From: Amycolatopsis alba DSM 44262
Lineage (GTDB): Bacteria > Actinomycetota > Actinomycetes > Mycobacteriales > Pseudonocardiaceae
Length of the DNA: 64,000 nt
NCBI RefSeq assembly: GCF_000384215.1
Contig: NZ_KB913032.1
Span: forward strand, 6,096,588 to 6,160,587
Direction of reading: 5' to 3'
Shown: in pieces, positions 45,699-54,660 of the stretch
How positions within the stretch are numbered: position 1 is the first letter of the stretch
Layout: each line of letters opens with the position of its first letter
Notes under the pieces: model-generated
What the model was told of the DNA's origin: nothing
What the model saw: the letters and a program-made list of their open reading frames with translations, nothing else
Databases searched by the model: none
Position numbers and translations under genes: made by a program

Positions 45699-46139
45699 TC
45701 AGCGCCGCCCGGCGGCCAGGATGACGAGGAACTGACCGCCGCCCGGCTCGACGGCGGCGGTCACCGGAAGCCCCGGTACCAGCCGGGAGAACCGGTCCAC
45801 CAGCCAATCCGCCGCTTCCCGTGCGTCCTGCTCGGTCGGACAGCGGGCCACCATCTCGCGGCCGCCCTTGCGCTCCAGCCTGCCTGCGACGGTGATCAGC
45901 GGCGCGGGTTCGACCACGTGCAGGCGGTCGGGCCAGGCGATGACCACTTTGACCGCGCCCTTGCGGGTGTTGCACCCGCGGTGCGCGAGCCGCTCGGAGA
46001 TCTTGGCCTTCCGGTCGGCGGTGCGGCTGTCGACGCTGGGCCCTCGCGGGTCGTTCACCGACATGTCGGGGTCGACCTGTTCGTCGCACACCCAGCATCG
46101 CCAGCTGTCGCGCTCGGCCACATCATCGAGGAGACTCAC
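45699..46139 (-). CDS. Small conserved hypothetical with a degenerate HNH-like zinc motif
   Basis: 146 aa. The N-terminal half contains CWVCDEQVD (CxxC), then SVNDPRGPSVD and LAHRGCNTRKG, which recalls the cysteine knuckle and 'H..CN..KG' end of HNH endonucleases. The central catalytic His of HNH is not evident, so nuclease activity is doubtful. The C-terminal half (REMVARCPTEQDAREAADWLVDRFSRLVP) is a small alpha/beta region. Function is unknown. It is monocistronic and separated by 200 nt from the divergent SARP gene. Confidence 0.7.
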   Translation of the reverse strand: MSLLDDVAERDSWRCWVCDEQVDPDMSVNDPRGPSVDSRTADRKAKISERLAHRGCNTRKGAVKVVIAWPDRLHVVEPAPLITVAGRLERKGGREMVARCPTEQDAREAADWLVDRFSRLVPGLPVTAAVEPGGGQFLVILAAGRR

Positions 46140-46339
46140 CAGGGCAAACTAGCCTGCCCGGCCCCCGCGTCACGCACCGGACCGGACAGCGCCCCCTCGC
46201 TCAGGTTTTCACGGTGGTCCAGTCCAGTTGGACATTCCCGCTCGGCCGAACCGGTCAGCGGACGCCTCGCAGCTCCGAAAGTGTTGTGACAGCGCGATTT
46301 GCGGCTTTACGATGCTTGGGGAATGTGAGAGGCAAGGGA

Positions 46340-49297
46340 GTGGAATTCCAGGTTCTCGGGTCCGTCACGGTGCGGGCGGGCGGGCAGGTGTTCGCGGTCG
46401 GTGAGCCGCGTCAGCAGCATGTTCTGGCGGTGTTGCTGCTCGAGGCCGGGCGGACCGTCGGCCTCGACACCCTGGTGAGCCGGGTCTGGGGTGAGTCGCC
46501 GCCGAAGCAGGCCCGCCGTTCACTGCAGGCGCACATCACACGCATCCGGCGGGTGCTCGAGCAGGCCGAGCCGGGGAGCTCGTGGCTCGCGCGGGACGCC
46601 GGTGGCTACCGGCTGGACATCAGCCCCGACCAGGTCGACGTGTTCCGCTTCCGGAACGCGTTGCGGGACGGCGCCACCGACCGCGAAGCCTTGACCGCGG
46701 CACTGGATCTGTGGCGGGGCGAGCCTTTGGCGGGACTTCCCGGCGAGTGGGCCGAGCGCGTCCGCCGCACACTGGGCCAGGAACACGAGGCCGCCGTGGT
46801 GGCCTGGGCGGTGGCCGAGATCCGCGCAGGCCAGGCGGCCGCAACAATCATCCCGCTGACCGAACTGGTCGAGGAGCATCCACTGCACGAGGGTGCCGCC
46901 GCCGTGCTGATGCGCGCGTTGTACGCGGTGGCCAGGACGGCCGACGCTCTCGCCGTGCACGAACGGACCCGCCGTGCCTTGCGCGACGAACTCGGCGTCG
47001 ATCCCGGTCCGGAACTGGCCGCGGTCCACGAGGCCGTGCTGCGCCACGATCTGCCGCCGGGGGAGCAGGGCCCGCCCGCGGTGCCCGCGCAGCTGCCTGC
47101 CGCGGTCGCCGAGTTCACCGGCAGGGCCGACGAAACCGCCGAGCTCGACCGGCTGGCGGCCAGGGCAGGCGACGAACCGGTGATCGCCTGCCTGACCGGT
47201 ACGGCCGGGGCGGGAAAGACGGCGACGGTCGTGCAGTGGGGCCATCGGATGCGCGACCGGTTCCCGGACGGTCAGCTTTACCTGGACCTGCGCGGCTACG
47301 CACCGGAGAAGCCGGTGTCGCCCGACGACGCGCTCGGAGCGTTCCTGACCGCGTTGCTGCCCGTCGGCGCGGAGGTTCCGCTCGGTGCGACCGAACGCGC
47401 CGCGCGGTTTCGCACCGCGCTCGACGGCAGGCGGATGCTCGTGGTGCTGGACAACGCGGCGTCCGTCGAGCAGGTCCGCATGCTGCTGCCCGGCACCGGT
47501 GGCTGCGCCGTCGTGGTGACCAGCCGTGACGCGCTCCCCGGTCTCGTGGCGCTGCACGGCGCGCACCGGGTCACCGTGGACCAGCTTCCGGTCGCCGACG
47601 CGGTCACCCTGCTCCGGCGGCTGATCGGACGGCGGGTGGACGCCGAACCAGGGGCGGCCGCCGAGCTCGCCGAGCGGTGTGTGCGGCTGCCGCTGACCCT
47701 GCGCCTCGCCGCCGAACTCGCGGTGTCCCGGCCCGCGGTCCCGCTGTCCCGGCTGGCCGCCGAACTGGGCGCGGCCCAGCGCACCCTCGACGTGCTGAGC
47801 AGCGGAGAAGACCAGCGGGCCGCCATCCGGGCGGTGTTCTCCTGGTCCCTGCGGCAGCTGAGCGACCAGGCCACCGACGCCTTCGCCGCGCTCGGCCGCC
47901 ACCCAGTCCCGACCTTCGACGTCCACGGCCTGGCCGCGCTCGCCGGTCAACCGCTCGAGACGGCGCAGGTCCTGCTGAACACCCTCGTCCGCGCGCACCT
48001 GGTGCACCCGGCGGGCGTCGACCGGTATCTCATGCACGACCTGCTCAAGGCCTACGCGAGGGAAACCGGGAGCATCGACGAGAGTGCCGCGCTCGACCGG
48101 GTCTACGCCTACTACCTCGCCACCATCGCCGCGGCGATGGACCGGCTCTACCCCGGCGAAGCCCACCGCAGACCGGCGGTCCCCGCCGTGGCGAGCCCGG
48201 TGCCCGGATTCGACGGCACCGACGGCGCGCGGGACTGGCTGGACGCCGAACTCGCCATGATGCCCGGCCTGTCCGCGCACGCGGCGGCACACGGCAGGCC
48301 GGAGACCTCGGTGACGCTGTCCCGGTTGCTGTTCCGCTATCTCGACGGGCGTAACGAGACCGTCGCCATCTCCATCCACGACCAAGCGCACGCCGCCGCC
48401 CACACCACCGGCGACCGCGCCGGCGAGGCCACCGCCCTGCACGCACTCGGCGGCGTCCATCTCCAGGCAGGGCGGGCCGACGCGGCCGTCGCGCATCTGC
48501 GTGCGGCGTCCGCTCTCTTCAAGGAGATCGGCGATCTGTCGTCGCAGGGCCGGGCCGTGGCCGCCGTCGGCATGGTCGAAGAACGCGCCGGACACTACCG
48601 GCCCGCCATCGACCACTACAGCCGGGCGCTGGCCCTGTTCCGCCATGACACCGACCTGGTCGCCCAGGCGCACGTCCTGACCAGGCTCGGCACCACCGAA
48701 GCCCGCATCGGCCACGCCGCCGCGGTGACCAACCTCGACCACGCGATGGCACTGCACCGGCAGGCGGGCCACCCTTTCGGCCAGGCATGGGCCAAACTCG
48801 GCCTCGCCGAGATCGCCATCACCCGCGACCACCTGAGCGACGCTCTCGCCCTGCACACCGAAGCTGTGGAACTGTTCCGCACCGTCGGCCACCGCGGAAG
48901 CGAAGCCTGGGGAATCGACGGCCTCGGCCGGACCCACACCCTCCGCGGCCACCCCGACAGAGCGGCCGAACACCACCGCCGCGCCCTCGACCTGTTCGTC
49001 GCGCACGGCGACCGCGACGGCGAAACCTGGGCACTCAACGGACTCGGCGAAGCATGCCGCGCTGACGGCGCTCCCGCTTCCGCCCGCGCGCATCACACCG
49101 CCGCGCTGGACCTGGCCGACCGAACCGGCGCGCAGGAACAGGCGGCCCGCGCCCACCACGGTCTCGCCAGGGCCGCCGCGGACACGGGCGATCTCCGCAC
49201 CGCACGCCGTCATTACGACCGCGCCACCACGCTCTACCGCGACCTCACCCTGCCCGCGGCCGACGTGATCGAGAAGGAACTGGCAGACCTGCGCTGA
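46340..49297 (+). CDS. AfsR/SARP-family regulator (OmpR-like HTH + BTAD + NB-ARC + TPR)
   Basis: 985 aa from GTG 46340 (FQVLGSVTVRAGG follows). OmpR-like DNA-binding domain to about residue 90 (RQQHVLAVLLLEAGRTVGLDTLV, QARRSLQAHITRIRRVL), then a BTAD domain to about 250. NB-ARC ATPase with P-loop CLTGTAGAGKTATVVQW near 288, RRMLVVLDNA Walker B, and a winged-helix region LSDQATDAFAALGRHPVPTFD. TPR repeats run from about 690 to the end. SARPs with this layout switch on secondary-metabolite genes. No biosynthetic cluster is in the window; its targets are unknown. A strong terminator follows. Confidence 0.92.
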   Translation: MEFQVLGSVTVRAGGQVFAVGEPRQQHVLAVLLLEAGRTVGLDTLVSRVWGESPPKQARRSLQAHITRIRRVLEQAEPGSSWLARDAGGYRLDISPDQVDVFRFRNALRDGATDREALTAALDLWRGEPLAGLPGEWAERVRRTLGQEHEAAVVAWAVAEIRAGQAAATIIPLTELVEEHPLHEGAAAVLMRALYAVARTADALAVHERTRRALRDELGVDPGPELAAVHEAVLRHDLPPGEQGPPAVPAQLPAAVAEFTGRADETAELDRLAARAGDEPVIACLTGTAGAGKTATVVQWGHRMRDRFPDGQLYLDLRGYAPEKPVSPDDALGAFLTALLPVGAEVPLGATERAARFRTALDGRRMLVVLDNAASVEQVRMLLPGTGGCAVVVTSRDALPGLVALHGAHRVTVDQLPVADAVTLLRRLIGRRVDAEPGAAAELAERCVRLPLTLRLAAELAVSRPAVPLSRLAAELGAAQRTLDVLSSGEDQRAAIRAVFSWSLRQLSDQATDAFAALGRHPVPTFDVHGLAALAGQPLETAQVLLNTLVRAHLVHPAGVDRYLMHDLLKAYARETGSIDESAALDRVYAYYLATIAAAMDRLYPGEAHRRPAVPAVASPVPGFDGTDGARDWLDAELAMMPGLSAHAAAHGRPETSVTLSRLLFRYLDGRNETVAISIHDQAHAAAHTTGDRAGEATALHALGGVHLQAGRADAAVAHLRAASALFKEIGDLSSQGRAVAAVGMVEERAGHYRPAIDHYSRALALFRHDTDLVAQAHVLTRLGTTEARIGHAAAVTNLDHAMALHRQAGHPFGQAWAKLGLAEIAITRDHLSDALALHTEAVELFRTVGHRGSEAWGIDGLGRTHTLRGHPDRAAEHHRRALDLFVAHGDRDGETWALNGLGEACRADGAPASARAHHTAALDLADRTGAQEQAARAHHGLARAAADTGDLRTARRHYDRATTLYRDLTLPAADVIEKELADLR

Positions 49298-49303
49298 ACC
49301 GGA

Positions 49304-49340
49304 AAGACGGCTCGGGCACGTGGTGTGCCCGAGCCGTCTT
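49304..49340. terminator. Bidirectional hairpin terminator
   Basis: Perfect 16-bp arms, AAGACGGCTCGGGCAC at 49304-49319 and its complement at 49325-49340, with a 5-nt loop. The arms end in AA/TT, giving a short U-run on each strand. It lies between the convergent SARP gene and the secreted propeller-like gene. Confidence 0.85.
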
Positions 49341-49357
49341 CCCCGACCGTGCCCGGA

Positions 49358-50554
49358 TCAGCCGTGCAGCGGTCCTCCGAACGCGAAGAACGCCGTGAAG
49401 CCGCCGACGAAGTTGGTCTGGATCCGGCTGTACAACCGGTTGTCGGTGCCCCGCACGATGAACTGGTCGGCCACCGTCCGCACGTTCACCGCTGTTCCGC
49501 CACTCGCGGCGGGGTTGCCGAACGACTTGCCGCCGAGGTCGATGTATCCGCCGAACCGGGTCGACCCCGGCGGGCGCCGGTTCAGGTAGATGCGGAGGTT
49601 GGTGCCCCGGTGGTAGAACTGCAGCCCGTTGTCCTTGGCGACGGAGACGGCGATGTCGCTGGTGGCGATACCGCCAAGGCTGACCCAGCCGGGGCTGTCG
49701 AAGTTCCAGGTGAAGATGGTGTTGCTGCCCGATTGACGGGTGAACACCTCGTTGCCCCGGAAGGTGAACATGGCGCCCTCGTTGACGAGCGTCGGGTTGC
49801 CGGTCGTGAACAGGTCACCGAGCTGTGTCCAGCCGGGGATCGACCCGGTGGTGTTGTCGATGACTGTCGAGTACAACCGGTTGACCACCCCGCGCACCAC
49901 GAGCCGGATACTGACGTCGAGGCCCGGCGAATCGATGACCGCCGCCGAAAGCTCGCTGGTGGCGAAGAGGCCTAGATCGGACCAGCCCTGCGGCGCGCCC
50001 TGGACGAGCAGGTTGGTGAAGACCCGCCCGGTGTCCAGGTCGCGGGCGAAGATCCGGATCATCGGCAGCCGGGAACCCCTGGTGGGGATCTTGACCGCGG
50101 TGACCTCGCTCGAGATCCGGAGTCCGGGAATGACCTGGAAACCGGTCGGGACGTTGTACGAGACGATCAGGCTGGTGATCGCCTGGTTGTCGGTGTTCCT
50201 GGCGAAGATCTGCGCGCCTTCGGGTGCGGTCACCCCGGTCGGGTCACCGATGATCTGCTGGCCGAGGGAACGGAAGTCCTCGTAGCCGTTGGTGCTGGGT
50301 AATCCCCGGCTGTACAGGATGGACCTGTCCAGCCCGCGGGAGACCATGAACAGTCCCGACGGGTCGATCACCGGCGTGCTGTTGAAGGTGACGTCCGGGC
50401 CCAGCGGTTCCGCGTCGGCGGCGGCCGTGCCCGGCGCCGCGATCCCGGCCAGCGCGGCCATGGTCACCCCTGCCAGGGCGTTGACCAGTATCCGGCGCCG
50501 GTTCGGCGGCCTGGCCGCGGAACCGGCGCCGTGTCTCCTGCGTATCGCGATCAT
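49358..50554 (-). CDS. Secreted beta-propeller-like protein (PLL/sialidase-like repeats)
   Basis: 398 aa. The signal region NRRRILVNALAGVTMAALAG, with an RRR start, could use Tat or Sec and is cleaved near AAADA. The mature part consists of about seven repeats of 45-50 residues with 'GW..LG' or 'RGT.NRLYS' cores (GAPQGWSDLGLFATSEL, GIPGWTQLGDLFTTGN, DSPGWVSLGGIATSDI, VRGTDNRLYSRI). This looks like a seven-bladed propeller of the PLL or tectonin lectin type. It probably binds glycans outside the cell. No catalytic residues can be assigned. It is the first of several exported proteins on this strand. Confidence 0.75.
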   Translation of the reverse strand: MIAIRRRHGAGSAARPPNRRRILVNALAGVTMAALAGIAAPGTAAADAEPLGPDVTFNSTPVIDPSGLFMVSRGLDRSILYSRGLPSTNGYEDFRSLGQQIIGDPTGVTAPEGAQIFARNTDNQAITSLIVSYNVPTGFQVIPGLRISSEVTAVKIPTRGSRLPMIRIFARDLDTGRVFTNLLVQGAPQGWSDLGLFATSELSAAVIDSPGLDVSIRLVVRGVVNRLYSTVIDNTTGSIPGWTQLGDLFTTGNPTLVNEGAMFTFRGNEVFTRQSGSNTIFTWNFDSPGWVSLGGIATSDIAVSVAKDNGLQFYHRGTNLRIYLNRRPPGSTRFGGYIDLGGKSFGNPAASGGTAVNVRTVADQFIVRGTDNRLYSRIQTNFVGGFTAFFAFGGPLHG

Positions 50555-50647
50555 GTGTCCTCCGTAAGGGGGTTCGACTTGATCGCGACGCTAGGAGCAC
50601 CCTCTTGCGGGAATGTTGTGGAACCGCAGTGGCCGACTCGGACGGCC

Positions 50648-51613
50648 CTAGTGCGAGCGCAACACCCAGACGTCGCCGCTGTTCACCGCGACGAGGTCCG
50701 CGTCGCCGTCGCCGTCCACATCGGCCGCGAGGGTCTCTTTCGTGCCGAAGAAGGCGCCCGCGTACCACAGTTCCGGCGGGGAATAGCCTGTACGGGCGGA
50801 GCGCATCACCCGTACGTCGGTGTCGTTGACGGCGATGAGGTCCGCGTCGCCGTCGGCGTCGATGTCCGCGGTGAGGGTCTTCTTACTGCCGTGGAAAGAT
50901 GTTTTCGACCACGACGCCGGGGCGTCGAACCACTTGTTCGCGGTGCCGGGCACCACTCTCGTGCCGCCCTGGTCGACGAGGATGAAATCGGCCTTTCCGT
51001 CGCCGGTCGCGTCCGCCGCCAGCGTCGCCTTCTCGCCGCGGATGTCCGGGCCCCACGCCTCCAGCGGCAGCGACTTGGTGCCGTCCGACCTCGCCGCCAG
51101 CGTGATCCCGGCGAACAGGCCGATGACGTCGGTGTCCCCGTCGCCGTCCACGTCCGCCGCCAGGTTCCCGTAATCACCGGCGATGCGGTTCTCCAGCCAG
51201 TGCGCGGGCTTCGCGAAGGTTTCCACGCCGGAGCCGTCGACGGTCGACCTCGCCACGAAGATGCCCTGCCGTGTCGAACCCGTGGGCAGCCGGACCGCGA
51301 CGGCGTCGGCCCGGCCGTCTTTGTCCACGTCGCCGACGAGGTTGAACCTGCCGTTGAAGGGACCACCCGGTCCCCAGTTCTGCTGCGGCTTGAAGGCGGA
51401 ACCGGTCGACCGCAGCACATGACATCCGACCAGATATTCGTTGTAACTGACCAGGTCGGCCTTGCCGTCGCCGTCGACGTCTCCCGCCATGACCGCGACC
51501 TGTGCCGTGAACGGGCCTGCCGACCACCGTTCCGGCACGCCGGAGGCCTTCGCCGGTGGCGTGAGTGTCAGGATGAGCAGACCGGTCACGCCTGCGATAA
51601 CCAAAGCACGCAT
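50648..51613 (-). CDS. Secreted FG-GAP/VCBS repeat protein
   Basis: 321 aa from ATG 51613, with AAGGGGA upstream. The signal peptide MRALVIAGVTGLLILTLTPPAKA is followed by six to seven repeats carrying the calcium-binding consensus D-x-D-x-D-G-x-x-D (GDVDGDGKADLV, GDVDKDGRADAV, ADVDGDGDTDVI, ADATGDGKADFI, ADIDADGDADLI, ADVDGDGDADLV). Each is followed by 'V...DV.V.RS'. Integrin-like beta-propeller predicted, structured by Ca2+. Its binding partner is unknown. It is separated by 93 nt from the propeller-like gene downstream on the same strand. Confidence 0.88.
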   Translation of the reverse strand: MRALVIAGVTGLLILTLTPPAKASGVPERWSAGPFTAQVAVMAGDVDGDGKADLVSYNEYLVGCHVLRSTGSAFKPQQNWGPGGPFNGRFNLVGDVDKDGRADAVAVRLPTGSTRQGIFVARSTVDGSGVETFAKPAHWLENRIAGDYGNLAADVDGDGDTDVIGLFAGITLAARSDGTKSLPLEAWGPDIRGEKATLAADATGDGKADFILVDQGGTRVVPGTANKWFDAPASWSKTSFHGSKKTLTADIDADGDADLIAVNDTDVRVMRSARTGYSPPELWYAGAFFGTKETLAADVDGDGDADLVAVNSGDVWVLRSH

Positions 51614-51792
51614 CACGTCCCCTTCGTGTCGGCTTGCAGTACTCAAGTCGCGACGATCGGGGAACTGTTAGCACCGAAGCGCATACCGGTTTCCCTGGCA
51701 GCGCAAGGATTATGGGTGAAACGGACTATGCGGCACTCAGACCGGACAGCGTCGGGCCCGGAGAGACCGGCCGGGCCCGACGTGGGGCTCGG

Positions 51793-52608
51793 TCAGCTCC
51801 CGAAATATCCCTTGAACAGGATCTCGCTGATCTTGGTGGTGGTCTCCTGGCCGGTTTCGTAGCCGTTCTGGATGACCTTGGTGTTGTTCATCAGTGCGAG
51901 GGTGTATCGCTCGTGCCGCCCGACGAAGCCGACCGAGTTCATGATCCAGGAGCCGTCGTCGTTGTCGTCGGACCAGCCGTCCTTGTTCCCCGGTCGCGCG
52001 GCGGGCCCGGCGCCCCAGACCCCCCACTGCTGGTTGACGTCGACGGTGCGCATCTCGCCGACGATGTAGTCGCGGTGCTGACGGGGCAGCTTGGTCAGGA
52101 CGTAGTTGACCAGCCGGTCCAGGTCGTTCGCCGTGGTCAGGATCCAGCCCCAGTGATGCGGGTGCTGGTCGGTGAACCGCATGTCGGTCATCCCGTACGA
52201 CGGGAACCGCTTGGCGAACTCGGCCTCCCCGCCGTACCGGGTCCACAGGGTGTGGGCGGCGGCGTCGTCGCTGGAGTTGAGCATCCGGTGGATCAGGTCC
52301 CGGTCCTCGGCGGTGAGCTGGACGGCCCCGGAATCGTTGCGCAGCAACAGGTCGACGACCATGGCCAGCTTCGGGGTGGAACAGGCCCAGATGAGGCTAC
52401 CGGCGGCGGCGCTCCGGTAGACGGCACCGGTCCACCGATCCCGAAGGACGATCCCGGTGTCACCGGGCCTGCTGTCGGCGTAGGCCTGGGCGCGCGCGAT
52501 GCGTGCCTGGAGTTCCCGGTCGAAGCGGGGCGTCGCACCGGCGGGCGTGGCTGGTGTCAACGTGAGAACCGCCAGTATCGCGGTCAGGATGACGAAAAGT
52601 CTCTTCAT
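51793..52608 (-). CDS. Secreted class A beta-lactamase-like serine hydrolase
   Basis: 271 aa from ATG 52608, with GGGGAG upstream. Signal peptide to about residue 25 (ILAVLTLTPATPAGA). Serine-hydrolase SxxK motif CSTPKL at residues 76-81, preceded by the ALIW-like strand, and SSDDAAAHTLW at about 112 in the position of SDN. The KTG position appears as NKDGW. The GE-x-x-L-N omega-loop glutamate of true class A enzymes is not evident, so penicillinase activity is uncertain; a D,D-peptidase or esterase role is as likely. The protein acts outside the membrane. Confidence 0.8.
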   Translation of the reverse strand: MKRLFVILTAILAVLTLTPATPAGATPRFDRELQARIARAQAYADSRPGDTGIVLRDRWTGAVYRSAAAGSLIWACSTPKLAMVVDLLLRNDSGAVQLTAEDRDLIHRMLNSSDDAAAHTLWTRYGGEAEFAKRFPSYGMTDMRFTDQHPHHWGWILTTANDLDRLVNYVLTKLPRQHRDYIVGEMRTVDVNQQWGVWGAGPAARPGNKDGWSDDNDDGSWIMNSVGFVGRHERYTLALMNNTKVIQNGYETGQETTTKISEILFKGYFGS

Positions 52609-52737
52609 GTGCTCCCCAGGTTTCGGTATCGGTACTTCTCGAGCTTGAAGGCGTTCACCGGTATCGGAGGTTGCCACAACCTGGCGAACAGTGACGGCGG
52701 TCACATTGAGATGCTCTCCGGCTGCTGTGACTGTCCA

Positions 52738-53316
52738 CTATGGACTAGGATTCTGGGATCCACGCGAGCTGAGCCGACTTTCGGCGCCTGCGGGAGAGCG
52801 CCAGAGTTCGCCGGTCTTGTCGGTTGCCTTCAGCAGTTCGTCCTGGCGTGGGGCGGCAGGCCAGATCTGGATCAAGTGGTTCTCGCGGAGGTCGTCCGGC
52901 CCGCGGTCTTCGCCGGCGTCGCGGTGGCGCACCGAATCCCGCACCCGAAAGCTGTTCTCCGGAGCCGGTGGCAGCGTGACAGGGATGTCGGCGGCGATGT
53001 CGGTTTCGGTTCCGCAGACCCCGATCCGAGCGGTGGGCCAGGTGACGGATACTTCGGCCACGTCCTGCCAGGGAACGAGGTCAGGTTCGGGACGACCACT
53101 CCAGACCTCGGTGGTGACGGTGATGTCGCCGAAGTGGACGCCGCAGGTGACCGCGACGAAGCCAGGAGCTACGGCGAGCAATCCCGTGCTGTCAGGGGAA
53201 GGGAGTGCACCGACGTGACAGAGGGGGCTCCGCGGATCGTTGCGGTCTCCGAGGGAGAAGCCGTTGTCCTCGATGGGCAGACTGCTCGTGGTGCGGTGGA
53301 GCATCGTGGCAGGCAT
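52738..53316 (-). CDS. Conserved hypothetical protein
   Basis: 192 aa from ATG 53316, with AAGGAGA upstream. I do not recognise the family. There is no signal peptide or membrane segment. The sequence is mixed alpha/beta with a GLLAVAPGFVAVTCGVHFGDITVTTEVW stretch typical of a small beta-sheet domain and a charged C terminus. ITVT/DIPVTLPPAPENSF suggests an immunoglobulin- or PH-like fold, but this is a guess. It lies between the beta-lactamase-like gene and a lipoprotein gene on the same strand, with gaps of 129 and 68 nt. Confidence 0.65.
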   Translation of the reverse strand: MPATMLHRTTSSLPIEDNGFSLGDRNDPRSPLCHVGALPSPDSTGLLAVAPGFVAVTCGVHFGDITVTTEVWSGRPEPDLVPWQDVAEVSVTWPTARIGVCGTETDIAADIPVTLPPAPENSFRVRDSVRHRDAGEDRGPDDLRENHLIQIWPAAPRQDELLKATDKTGELWRSPAGAESRLSSRGSQNPSP

Positions 53317-53384
53317 CGGTCTCCTTCCAACGCCGAGCATTCAGTCGTGACGACCTCGGCGGGCAGTTCACGGTGAAGCGCCCC

Positions 53385-54191
53385 TCAGCCGCCGATCCGT
53401 GACGAGGGGTGGATAGGCGCGCCTGATTCGTAGAGTTCCAGGGGGAGGGTGCTGATCGTCCGGGTCTTGGGGTCGAGGTGGCGGCAGGAGATGCCGGGTA
53501 CGTGGATCCACTGGCCGGCGATCGACGATCCGGACGGCCGCCGCAGGGTGGAACTGAAGGCGAATCGCAGATGCTCGGGCATGTCGCAGGCCTCGTACTC
53601 GGTGGCGTTCTGGTAGCGCAGCACCGACTCGACCTGGTCGCGGATGATCGGCCCGGAGGCGAGTTCCGCGGTGTAGGAGATGGTGCCCTGTTCATTCCGG
53701 CCGTCGGATATCCCGGTGCCACGGAATTTGATGTCGCGCAGGACGTAGTCGTAACCCTCGCCGAGGTAGGTGACCGTACAGGTCGCCGTGGTGGTGCGGC
53801 GGGCATCGAAGGCAGGGCAAGACGAGCGTGCTCCGGGGTCGACGCGATGGGCGAAGTCGGTCACCTTCTGCAGCGCTTCCCAGGCGAGCCGCTCTCGCAG
53901 AGGCGCGGAGTCCTCGGGCTTGGGCGGGAGGCCGCTCAGATCGGGCTTGGGGTAATCCGCCGGGATTTTGCCTTGGCGCAGCGACGAAAGGTCGACCGAC
54001 GGCGTCGTGCTCGTGGGTGCCGTGCTCGCCGGAGACGACGATGGAGCAGGCGGAGCGGCGGACGGGGGAACGGGACTGCTGCAGGCGGTCGCGAACAGGA
54101 GCAGCGCTGCCGAGGGCCAGACACCGGCCGAGCGCGAATTCCGGCGGCCGACGGCCGCGGTTTCCAGTCCGGCACGAGTCACGCCGGTCAT
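53385..54191 (-). CDS. Putative lipoprotein of unknown function
   Basis: About 268 aa from ATG 54191; the Shine-Dalgarno is poor (GGAG adjacent to the start), so the start is uncertain. A lipobox, ALLLFATAC, precedes a Pro/Ser/Thr-rich linker (PVPPSAAPPAPSSSPASTAP) typical of actinobacterial surface lipoproteins. The folded part has four Cys (SSCPAFD, TATCTVTYLG, YEACDMPEH, GISCRHLD), which could form disulfides. It resembles the general style of DUF3558-type lipoproteins but I cannot assign it. It is exported and membrane anchored. Confidence 0.72.
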   Translation of the reverse strand: MTGVTRAGLETAAVGRRNSRSAGVWPSAALLLFATACSSPVPPSAAPPAPSSSPASTAPTSTTPSVDLSSLRQGKIPADYPKPDLSGLPPKPEDSAPLRERLAWEALQKVTDFAHRVDPGARSSCPAFDARRTTTATCTVTYLGEGYDYVLRDIKFRGTGISDGRNEQGTISYTAELASGPIIRDQVESVLRYQNATEYEACDMPEHLRFAFSSTLRRPSGSSIAGQWIHVPGISCRHLDPKTRTISTLPLELYESGAPIHPSSRIGG

Positions 54192-54370
54192 CTCCGATCT
54201 CGTCAGTCCGATGCCGGGGTCACCCGACCCGATCGGGCATGAAACTAGCATGGGAAAACAGTCAGGTCGGGCGTTTGTCGCGAAGGCGGCCCGCACATTC
54301 GCCGTTTGGCGCGCGGGTGCCGTATCGCCGTAGGGTGGTCTTGCCGTCCAATCGACCACGAGGTGAAGAA

Positions 54371-54643
54371 ATGTTCTGGACCATTCTCGGCTGGATTCTG
54401 TTCGGCCTGATCGCCGGGTTCATCGCGCGGGCCCTGGTGCCGGGCAAGGACGACATCGGCGTGCTGCGGACGATCGTGCTGGGCGTGGTCGGGTCGGTCG
54501 TGGGAGGCCTGTTGTTCGGCCTGCTCACGGTCGGATTCCGGGGCTTTCAGCCCGCGGGGTGGATCGGTTCGGTCATCGGCGCGGTGATCGTCCTGGTCAT
54601 CTACAACAAGGTGACCGGCCGCAAGAGCCGCCCTCGAGCCTGA
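54371..54643 (+). CDS. GlsB/YeaQ/YmgE-family small membrane protein
   Basis: 90 aa from ATG 54371, with GAGGTGAAG upstream. Three membrane helices: TILGWILFGLIAGFIARALV, TIVLGVVGSVVGGLLFGLLTV and WIGSVIGAVIVLVIYNKV, with the GKDD loop after helix 1 and a basic tail KSRPRA. This is the 'transglycosylase-associated' or stress-response membrane protein family, common and of unknown mechanism. The CoA-transferase gene starts 17 nt after its stop, so they may be co-transcribed. Confidence 0.88.
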   Translation: MFWTILGWILFGLIAGFIARALVPGKDDIGVLRTIVLGVVGSVVGGLLFGLLTVGFRGFQPAGWIGSVIGAVIVLVIYNKVTGRKSRPRA

Positions 54644-54660
54644 CCTGGCATGATCGACTC

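Noticed and set aside
46520..49213. 897-codon open frame on the minus strand
   Set aside because: Antisense to the SARP gene, with Gly/Val/Arg-rich low-complexity composition and no domains; a GC-bias shadow.
51793..52608. Functional class A beta-lactamase
   Set aside because: SxxK is present, but the SDN and KTG motifs are altered and the omega-loop Glu is not evident.
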